Shown here: positions 15,493-22,157 of the stretch, piece by piece
Position numbering within the stretch: the first letter of the stretch is position 1
Layout: each line of letters starts with the position of its first letter
Source: an uncultured Flavobacteriales bacterium
GTDB lineage: Bacteria > Bacteroidota > Bacteroidia > Flavobacteriales > Crocinitomicaceae
NCBI GenBank assembly: GCA_946479985.1
Contig: CAMLIF010000060.1
Span: forward strand, 1 to 23,085
DNA length: 23,085 bases
Direction: 5' to 3'
Notes under the pieces: generated by a model
What the model was told of the DNA's origin: nothing
Databases searched by the model: none
What the model saw: only the letters and a program-made list of their open reading frames with translations
Translations under genes and position numbers: made by a program

Positions 15493-16232
15493 CAGATTGT
15501 TTTGAAGTAAGTGAGAATTTCTTCCTTTTTCCGACTCGAAACAGGAACTTCAACATTGTCAGGAAGCAGCAGAAAGCCTCCGTTTCGCTTATCGAATTGT
15601 GCCACACGATGCATGTTCACTAAATAACTTTGGTGTGTGCGGATAAAATGCTCGCTGCCAATAATGCTTTCGAAATGCGCCAGGGTCTTTGAAACCATAA
15701 TTGGCTTTCGGTTGATGAAGAAAAAATGTGTATAAGCGCCATCGGCCAGACAATAGGTGATTTCTTCAATAGCTACTATGTGCAATGAATCTGCGGTATT
15801 CAGTACGATCTTTCTGGGTTCAGTTGTTTTGAACTGCTGACGAAACACTTCCAATTGTTCCAGAACTCTGTCGTTCTGAATGCGGGTTTGGGCTTTCAAA
15901 ACGGCTGAACTCAATTCCGACGGATCGAAAGGTTTTAATAAATAATCAAGCGCCGAAACCTGAAAAGCCTTCAGTGCGAAATCATTGTACGCCGTAATGA
16001 AAATAGTTGGAATATAACGTGGCGCAATGCTATGCAGAATATCGAACCCGGTTTTGTCGTGCAGCTGAATATCCAGTAAGAGCAAATCCGGATTAAAATC
16101 TTCAATTTTTTCCAATGCATAAGACACACTATCAGCTTCGCGGGTTACCAGACCGGGAATACCAATCTGAGATAAAACCAGCTGACAGTTTTCTCTTGCA
16201 ATTTTTTCGTCGTCTATAATTAAGATCTTCAT
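15492..16232 (-). CDS. LytTR-family response regulator
   Basis: 246 residues from the ATG at 16232; the preceding in-frame codon is a TTG and would add one residue. The receiver domain (1-115) has the acidic pocket (IIDDE, Asp7-Asp8), the phospho-acceptor Asp54 in LLLLDIQL, Thr80 in FITAYND and Lys100 in LLKPF. The C-terminal half (about 135-246) is a LytTR DNA-binding domain, recognisable by IEEITYCLADGAYTHFFF and HFIRTHQSYLVNMHRV. It regulates transcription on phosphorylation by the adjacent kinase. Targets are unknown. The 381-bp tandem-repeat region begins about 150 bp upstream of its start, so its promoter abuts that array. Confidence 0.93.
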   Translation of the reverse strand: MKILIIDDEKIARENCQLVLSQIGIPGLVTREADSVSYALEKIEDFNPDLLLLDIQLHDKTGFDILHSIAPRYIPTIFITAYNDFALKAFQVSALDYLLKPFDPSELSSAVLKAQTRIQNDRVLEQLEVFRQQFKTTEPRKIVLNTADSLHIVAIEEITYCLADGAYTHFFFINRKPIMVSKTLAHFESIIGSEHFIRTHQSYLVNMHRVAQFDKRNGGFLLLPDNVEVPVSSRKKEEILTYFKTI

Positions 16233-16258
16233 CAATGGAGGGCTTGAATTGGAGAGTT

Positions 16259-16266
16259 CAAAAATA
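16259..16266 (-). promoter_or_regulatory. Candidate -7 box of the LytTR/kinase operon
   Basis: TATTTTTG on the minus strand matches TAnnTTTG exactly and would give a leader of about 20 nt before the ATG at 16232. The nearest TTG is 22 nt upstream rather than 19. Confidence 0.45.
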
Positions 16267-16404
16267 CGAAAAACCCGTGGCGTCTCGACAAGCTTAATGA
16301 CCGTGGAGAGTATAATAGAATATGATTGTGTTAATTCTTCACGCGTTTCATGGTTTTTTCATTTTCGCCAGGAATTCATGAGTAAAATTACCTTATCCGG
16401 AAGC

Positions 16405-16764
16405 AAACCCATCACGCCGGATTGTAAACCTGACCAAATCTAAGAGCAAACCTATGGTGTTATAATAAGAAACCTAATACCATCTGCGAACAAACTTAAT
16501 ACATCAAGGTCGCAAACCTATCACGTTTATGGATAAACCTATGGTGTTATGCTAACAAACCTAACACATCACGGCCGCAAACCTATCATGTTTAAGAACA
16601 AACCTATGGTGTCATGATAACAAACCTAACCCATCACCGGAATAAACCTACCGCGTATGCGAATAAACCTATCACGTCATGAAGGCAAACCTATCACGCC
16701 GGATTGCTAAACCGAAGAAGTTTAAGAACAAACCTGTCACGTCATGAAAGCAAACCATCTGCTG
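16405..16764. repeat. Tandem array of 17 diverged 21/22-bp repeats (core AAACCTA)
   Basis: AAAC(C/T) begins at 16405, 16426, 16448, 16470, 16492, 16514, 16535, 16557, 16579, 16600, 16622, 16644, 16665, 16687, 16709, 16730 and 16752. Every interval is 21 or 22 bp (mean 21.7, about two helical turns). Eleven units have the full AAACCTA core; the other 14-15 bp of each unit vary but are related. Units 65 bp apart are most alike: the units at 16535 and 16600 differ at 2 of 22 positions, as do those at 16665 and 16730. A degenerate unit may precede at 16384. Because the intervals are not multiples of 3, the array is not coding. It abuts the stop codon at 16765. The remaining 16233-16383 holds only the regulator promoter. 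Confidence 0.92.
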
Positions 16765-18213
16765 TTATTGGTTCACCTGAACCGGAATCTGAATTTCCCG
16801 GCCACTCGCTTCCGCAATAATTACATACGAACCATGTGCGTTGTGCATTTGAACGCTTCCGAATGAACCGTCAGCCTGGTAACTGAACGGAACGCTTCTG
16901 CCGTTGTGGTCCACCACTTTTAATACCTGGTCTATCTTCCCGGTAAAATGAAAAACTCCTGATGAAGGATTCGGGTAAACAGAAACAGAAACCAGTTCAT
17001 TTTCGTTTATTCCAACTGTTCCTACGCTTCCGGTTTTGTAGATAATAGAACCCGACTGCGAGTCCTGGAAGACATAATGAATAATCCCGTTTCTGTAGAT
17101 TACATCGGGATTGGTTTGTGATCCGGTTGGCTCCGTGTTTACCTGTGCTTTTGTAGTTTGGAAATCATTCACGGCCCCAGTCGTTGTAAAAGCACAAAAC
17201 ACCTCATAGTTCGAGGGATCATTTTCCTGCCAAGCTAGAACAATGGTATCCTGAGTTCCTGATATACGCGGATAGTTTTGATTTCCGTTAACATTTGTCG
17301 GAGGGGTGAGCATAAATTCAGTGGAACTTCCAAGAGCAGTGGTTGCCGGATTTGTAGTCACGTAAACACGATTTTTCCCGCTTGCTTTACTGGTAGAAAC
17401 GGTAATTAAATCGGTATTTCTCAGCAGCCCGTGCGGCCCGGTTGACGGACAGGAATTCACCACCCAATTTAACTGATTGATCTGCGAAACGGAAGGATAA
17501 GTAAGCCCGCCATCGTTGGAATATACACCATAAATATCACGGACATTATTGTCGTTATTGCGGAAAAGCATCACTTCCCGGTTTCCGTTTATAAGGTATT
17601 CTGCCGGACAGCAATCGCAGGCCTCTTCCGGAATTGATAAAGCAATATCCATTGTTGGATTGTAGCTCAAACCAGCGTCTGTTGAATGCGCAACAACATA
17701 TCTTGGGTGAACCATCACCGAATCGTGTGCCATATAAACCACGCTAGGATTTCCGTTTTCATCTATATCAAGCGATGGCATCCAGGCCATTCCGGCATCA
17801 TGATCATCTACACGAACCGTATCTGAAAATGTCATTCCGCCATCTGTTGAACGAACTGCGTAAACATTTCCTTCGGTCATTGGTTCCGCTTTGAAAACTA
17901 CAATGATGGTATCGCCTTTTGCTGCTACGTCAGGCCCGGTCCATGTAGCCAAGTAAGCCTCCATATTTTCCGGAAGAAGAGCGACAGGTGTGGAAAAAGC
18001 CGTTCCGTTCCAACGCGCTGCATAGAGTTGTTTCGTCGCACCATTTCCAGCAAGAACCACCGGGATGTTGTTTGCGGTTAAAACCATTCTTGGCCGGAGA
18101 TTCCCGTAGCTGGCGCCATCGGCAACTTCGATTTCAGAATTCCATTGAATCAGGTTTTGAGCTGCGGCCATTCCGCAGAAAGCAACGAATAGTGAAGTGA
18201 GCAGATTTTTCAT
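16765..18213 (-). CDS. Secreted sialidase-like (Asp-box) protein with T9SS sorting domain
   Basis: 482 residues: signal peptide MKNLLTSLFVAFCGMAAAQ, a beta-propeller-like body and a C-terminal type A sorting domain starting VSVYPNPSSGVF about 70 residues from the end. The body carries Asp-box motifs RSTDGGMTF (121-129), HSTDAGLSY (177-184) and YSNDGGLTY (232-239), and a CDCCP segment (199-203) followed by FRNNDNNVRDIYGV. I know this combination from Bacteroidota proteins annotated as exo-alpha-sialidase/BNR-repeat proteins; the Asp boxes are structural, so enzyme activity is not established. It would be exported and then processed or anchored by T9SS. No clear promoter box is seen; the 21/22-bp repeat array begins right after its stop. 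Confidence 0.85.
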   Translation of the reverse strand: MKNLLTSLFVAFCGMAAAQNLIQWNSEIEVADGASYGNLRPRMVLTANNIPVVLAGNGATKQLYAARWNGTAFSTPVALLPENMEAYLATWTGPDVAAKGDTIIVVFKAEPMTEGNVYAVRSTDGGMTFSDTVRVDDHDAGMAWMPSLDIDENGNPSVVYMAHDSVMVHPRYVVAHSTDAGLSYNPTMDIALSIPEEACDCCPAEYLINGNREVMLFRNNDNNVRDIYGVYSNDGGLTYPSVSQINQLNWVVNSCPSTGPHGLLRNTDLITVSTSKASGKNRVYVTTNPATTALGSSTEFMLTPPTNVNGNQNYPRISGTQDTIVLAWQENDPSNYEVFCAFTTTGAVNDFQTTKAQVNTEPTGSQTNPDVIYRNGIIHYVFQDSQSGSIIYKTGSVGTVGINENELVSVSVYPNPSSGVFHFTGKIDQVLKVVDHNGRSVPFSYQADGSFGSVQMHNAHGSYVIIAEASGREIQIPVQVNQ

Positions 18214-18303
18214 TCTTTTTTCTTTGTAGCGATAAAAACGCGATTAATTCCTTGAACGTTGGAATTCACGGAACTAAAATAGAGAACAAGTTGGTAAGAA
18301 ACA

Positions 18304-18344
18304 AAAATCCGCCTCATCTGGTTTATGGAGATGCAGCGGATTTT
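18304..18344 (-). terminator. Terminator of the T9SS paralogue operon
   Basis: A 9-bp outer stem (aaaatccgc with gcggatttt) and a 5-bp inner stem (catct with agatg) around a 9-nt loop, followed on the minus strand by TTTTTG. It is 22 nt after the stop at 18367 and closes the four-gene run. Confidence 0.85.
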
Positions 18345-18366
18345 CCAAAATTGTATCGTTGTTCAA

Positions 18367-19617
18367 TTAATTCTTCACCACTCTTTTCACCGCGTTTCCG
18401 TTCTCGGTTTTAAGCTCGAAGAAATAAATTCCATTCTCCAAATCCTTCAGGGAAACGCCTTCACCGGAAACAATGCCCGAACTTTGAATCAACTTCCCTT
18501 GCGCATCATAAAGTATATAATCAGCAGCATTTCCTTCAAACGAAACAGTAAAGACATCTTTGGTTGGGTTCGGAGCAAGTGAAACAGAAATGGTTTCGTT
18601 TTCTTTTATGCCAACCCAAGCTGGTGCATTGCCCTCATCTAAAACCCATAAAAATAAATTATCAATGACCCACAAATTCCCGAGGTTATCCATTTCAATG
18701 GAGACTTTTGGGCTAACGAAATTGATCGGAGAGTTGTTCTCATCATAGTATTGATCCCAAACTTTAGTCGTTACATTGTAATGAGCAAGACCCGTCTTAA
18801 CAGACAATCCGGCGTTGCCAATGAGCGCCCAGATATTCTTATCTGCATCAAATTCAAACTCTAAAATTTTTCCGGTTGGCATATTCATGCAGTTAGTTGC
18901 ACAAATACTATCTACAAAAGTGAGTCCATCAGCGATGGCAAATCCGGCATTATTGGCAACAAAGAGCGAATCAGTTTCGGGGTAAAACTTCATATCCCAA
19001 TTGCCCCAATCCATCAGTTTAGAAGTGTCTGGAGAATAAAGAATATATTGTTGATCGTCCTCGACCCTATACACAGCATCATATTGAGCACCTCCCCAAA
19101 ATAGCCCATTTTTACTTATTGCTTTACTGCATACACTAACCGTACTTTGTGAATTCAGCCCTCCATACCATTTTAGGTAATTTTCACCATCACGTATGCA
19201 CCATACAGTGTCAGCGTCATAATTCAAATTGACACCTTCATCAAATGGTATTGCCAAATTCCAGGTTAATCCATTTAACTGGTATAGACCATCATTTGCA
19301 CATAAAGCAAATGTGTATTGAGATGTAAATGCAAAATCCCGAAAATCCGCGGTTGTTGGAAATAATGGTGTATTTGAATTGTTATAATAGAAATAATCCC
19401 CATCACCTGTCAATTGCTGAATCGCCTCATTATAGGTCAACCAAATATCGTTATTATAAGGATTGACTCTGAAATAATGATTGTCTCCAGAACCACCACC
19501 GCTGGTACTGTACGTATACGCAAAGGGACTCATTTCTTTTATGTCCACGCTTCGCCAGGTTTGTGTACTTGCATCAACCAATTGCAATGAAAAAAGAAAT
19601 ACTAATAAGGTTCTCAT
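18367..19617 (-). CDS. Secreted T9SS propeller-like protein, paralogue A (third copy)
   Basis: 416 residues from ATG 19617, with a signal peptide (MRTLLVFLFSLQLVDAST), a body of about 320 residues and a 72-residue type A sorting domain (VSLAPNPTKDVF to KRVVKN). Body segments such as NPYNNDIWLTY, KNIWALIGN and GNLWVIDN recall two-component-regulator-propeller strands, so a beta-propeller is likely; no enzymatic residues are recognised. The body is close to paralogue C (for example NSQSTVSVCSKAIS and GGAQYDAV), while the C-terminus is almost identical to paralogue B. An upstream ATG at 19629 (MDHAM) is a relic of duplicated neighbour sequence, so I start at the next Met. It is the last gene of the operon. 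Confidence 0.85.
   Translation of the reverse strand: MRTLLVFLFSLQLVDASTQTWRSVDIKEMSPFAYTYSTSGGGSGDNHYFRVNPYNNDIWLTYNEAIQQLTGDGDYFYYNNSNTPLFPTTADFRDFAFTSQYTFALCANDGLYQLNGLTWNLAIPFDEGVNLNYDADTVWCIRDGENYLKWYGGLNSQSTVSVCSKAISKNGLFWGGAQYDAVYRVEDDQQYILYSPDTSKLMDWGNWDMKFYPETDSLFVANNAGFAIADGLTFVDSICATNCMNMPTGKILEFEFDADKNIWALIGNAGLSVKTGLAHYNVTTKVWDQYYDENNSPINFVSPKVSIEMDNLGNLWVIDNLFLWVLDEGNAPAWVGIKENETISVSLAPNPTKDVFTVSFEGNAADYILYDAQGKLIQSSGIVSGEGVSLKDLENGIYFFELKTENGNAVKRVVKN
18449..18561. repeat. 113-bp block identical to 19722-19834
   Basis: Part of the sorting-domain coding region of paralogue A is identical, base for base over 113 bp, to paralogue B, while flanking sequence differs at many positions including silent ones. 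This is expected after recent gene conversion. Confidence 0.85.
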
Positions 19618-19639
19618 AGCATGATCCATTTTTTTGGCT

Positions 19640-20881
19640 CTAGTTTTTCACTACTCTTTTCACCGCGTTTCCGTTCTCAGTTTTAAGCTCGAAGAAATAA
19701 ATCCCACTCTCCAGATCCTTTAGGGAAACGCCTTCACCGGAAACAATGCCCGAACTTTGAATCAACTTCCCTTGCGCATCATAAAGTATATAATCAGCAG
19801 CATTTCCTTCAAACGAAACAGTAAAGACATCTTTAGTTGGATTTGGTGCAAGCGAAACGGAAATGGCTTCATTTTCTTTTATTCCAACCCACGCCGGAGC
19901 GTTTCCTTCATCCAGTACATGTAAAAACAAATTATCTACTACCCATAAATTTCCGAGGTTATCCATTTCAATAGAAACTTTCGACCCACCAAAAAGGATA
20001 GGAGAATTGTTCTCATCATAATACTGATCCCACACTTTAGTCGTCAGGTTGTAATGAGCAAGCCCATCTTTAACATTTAGACTTGAATTACCGATTAAAG
20101 CCCATATGTTTTTGTTAGCATCGAACTCAAGTTCCAATATGATTCCAGCGGGCATATTTGTGCTATTCAAAGCACAGATGCTATCAATAAAAGTGTTTCC
20201 ATCAGCAATAGCCAATCCTCCGTCATTTGCAACAAAAAGAGAATCGGTTCCCGGGTAAAATTTCATGTCCCAATTACCCCAATCCATCAATTTCGATGTA
20301 TCAGGAGAATATATAACAGGTAGATCGTCTATTAGTTTAATAACACCGCTATTTCCTGCACCACCCCATAAATTTCCATTTCCTGTAATGGCTTTTCTAA
20401 AACCAGTGTAGTTTTCCATACCATTAAAACCACCATACCATTTCATGTAATTTTCATTTGTACGAAAGCACAATACGGTGTCAGTATCATAAGCTAAACT
20501 AAGACCTTTGTCAAACGGAATAGCAAGATTCCAATTTAAACCATCTAATTGATAGAGTCCGTAGTTTTCACATATTGCAAAGGTATATTGCTGAGTAAAG
20601 GCAAAATCCCGGAAATCTGAATCTGTTGGAAAAAGTGTGGTATTTGAATTCTGATAATAAGAATAATTCCCTTCACCTGTCAATTGCTGAATTGCATCTT
20701 CGTAAGTCAGCCAAATATCGTTGTTGTATGGATTGATACGAAAATGACGACTATTTACTGAACCGGATCCACTATACGTATAGGCGAAAGGACCCAATAC
20801 TTTTACATCAACACTTCGCCAGGTTTGAGCTGAAGAATTTAGTAACTGCAATAAGAAAAGGATTACTAATAAGGTTCTCAT
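19640..20881 (-). CDS. Secreted T9SS propeller-like protein, paralogue B (second copy)
   Basis: 413 residues from ATG 20881: signal peptide (MRTLLVILFLLQLLNSSAQ), propeller-like body, type A sorting domain (VSLAPNPTKDVF to KRVVKN). It is the most diverged copy in the middle (NGMENYTGFRKAIT, NSGVIKLIDD) and lacks the NSQSTV(S/N)VCSKA segment shared by A and C. The region TSKLMDWGNWDMKFYP and the last 90 residues are nearly the same as in A. Twenty-two nt separate it from the preceding stop, and this spacer contains a copy of the protease gene's end; the resulting in-frame ATG at 20893 is not a good start. It is co-transcribed with its neighbours. Confidence 0.85.
   Translation of the reverse strand: MRTLLVILFLLQLLNSSAQTWRSVDVKVLGPFAYTYSGSGSVNSRHFRINPYNNDIWLTYEDAIQQLTGEGNYSYYQNSNTTLFPTDSDFRDFAFTQQYTFAICENYGLYQLDGLNWNLAIPFDKGLSLAYDTDTVLCFRTNENYMKWYGGFNGMENYTGFRKAITGNGNLWGGAGNSGVIKLIDDLPVIYSPDTSKLMDWGNWDMKFYPGTDSLFVANDGGLAIADGNTFIDSICALNSTNMPAGIILELEFDANKNIWALIGNSSLNVKDGLAHYNLTTKVWDQYYDENNSPILFGGSKVSIEMDNLGNLWVVDNLFLHVLDEGNAPAWVGIKENEAISVSLAPNPTKDVFTVSFEGNAADYILYDAQGKLIQSSGIVSGEGVSLKDLESGIYFFELKTENGNAVKRVVKN
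19722..19834. repeat. 113-bp block identical to 18449-18561
   Basis: Copy in paralogue B of the identical block described at 18449; it encodes the middle of the T9SS sorting domain. Confidence 0.85.
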
Positions 20882-20903
20882 AACTTGATCCATTTTTTGG
20901 ACG

Positions 20904-22157
20904 CTAGTTCTTCACCACGCGTTTCACCACACTTCCTTTTTCGGTAACAACTTCAAAAAGATAGACACCAGCCGGCAGCTCATTTAAAGAAATATTCTCA
21001 CCTGAAATAATAGCGGAAGTTGAAATCTCTTTTCCCTGCACATCACGAATGGTCAATACTGCGCTGTTTCCTTCAAAAGCAAGGTTGATCAGTTCATTGG
21101 AAGGATTGGGGTAAACGTTCAATGCAAACGGAGCGGGAATTTCTTTCATTCCAAGCCAGGTAGGGGTATTTCCTTCATCTAAAATGTGCAGGAAATACTT
21201 GTCTACTACCCACAAATTTCCCAAGGTATCTATTTCAATTGAAATTTGAGAATAGCCAAAATTTATAGAAGAATTACTTTCATCGTAATACTGATCCCAA
21301 ACCTTGGTTGTAACATTGTAATGCGCAAGGCCAGTTTTCACGTATAGACCTCCGTTTCCCATCAATGCCCATATGTTTTTGTTAGCATCAAATTCGAACT
21401 CTAAAATTTTTCCGCCTGGCATATTCGTACAGTTAGCAGAACAAATACTATCCACGAAAGTAATCCCATCGGCTATTGCAAATCCTCCGTCATTTGCTAC
21501 AAATAATGAATCAGTATCAGGATAAAATTTCATGTCCCAGTTCCCCCAATCCATCAACTTAGAGGTGTCAGGAGAATAAAGAGAATATTGCTGATCATCA
21601 TCGACTTTAAATACCGCATCATATTGAGCCCCCCCCCATAAAAGACCATTATTACTGATTGCTTTACTACAAACATTAACGGTGCTTTGAGAGTTAACTC
21701 CTGCAGCCCATTTCAGGTAGTTTTCTCCATTACGGATGCACCATACGGTGTCCAACTCATAGTTTAAATTGACACCCTCATCAAACGGAACTGCTAAGTT
21801 CCAGACCGAATTGCTCAATTGATACAATCCATAATTTCCTGAAAGCGCAAACGTGTAGTTGCTTGTAAAACCAAAATCCCGAAAACTTGAGTTCACTGGA
21901 AATAAAGGTGTATTCGAATTATTGTAATAGAAATATTGACCACCGTCACCTGTTAGTTGTTGAACCGCATCTCCGTATGTCAACCAAATGTCATTGTTGT
22001 ATGGATTGATTCTGAAATAGCGTGTGTTTTCGGATCCTCCTGAGCCAGAATACGCCCATGTAAATGGATTCATGGTTCGAATGTCCACATTCCTCCAAGT
22101 CTGAGCAGATGAAGTCAGTACTTGTAATGACAAAAGAGTTATTAGTAGAGCCCTCAT
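20904..22157 (-). CDS. Secreted T9SS propeller-like protein, paralogue C (first copy)
   Basis: 417 residues from ATG 22157, which overlaps the protease stop as ATGA, so the two genes are translationally coupled. Signal peptide MRALLITLLSLQVLTSSAQ, propeller-like body, then a sorting domain (LNVYPNPSNELINL to KRVVKN) clearly different from that of A and B. It shares with A the segments YFYYNNSNTPLFP, FDEGVNLNYE and NSQSTVNVCSKAIS. A run of nine Gs on the coding strand (21629-21637) encodes the WGGA turn; A and B break the same codons with other bases. The upstream in-frame ATG at 22169 lies within the protease gene. Its position next to the protease suggests it occupies the original locus. Confidence 0.87.
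   Translation of the reverse strand: MRALLITLLSLQVLTSSAQTWRNVDIRTMNPFTWAYSGSGGSENTRYFRINPYNNDIWLTYGDAVQQLTGDGGQYFYYNNSNTPLFPVNSSFRDFGFTSNYTFALSGNYGLYQLSNSVWNLAVPFDEGVNLNYELDTVWCIRNGENYLKWAAGVNSQSTVNVCSKAISNNGLLWGGAQYDAVFKVDDDQQYSLYSPDTSKLMDWGNWDMKFYPDTDSLFVANDGGFAIADGITFVDSICSANCTNMPGGKILEFEFDANKNIWALMGNGGLYVKTGLAHYNVTTKVWDQYYDESNSSINFGYSQISIEIDTLGNLWVVDKYFLHILDEGNTPTWLGMKEIPAPFALNVYPNPSNELINLAFEGNSAVLTIRDVQGKEISTSAIISGENISLNELPAGVYLFEVVTEKGSVVKRVVKN

Noticed and set aside
16249..16443. Plus-strand ORF of 64 codons next to the repeat array
   Set aside because: Covers promoter sequence and the first repeat units, has no recognisable protein pattern and no start signals.
16405..16764. CRISPR array
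   Set aside because: Units are 21-22 bp in total with only a 7-bp core; there are no long identical repeats with unique spacers and no cas genes nearby.
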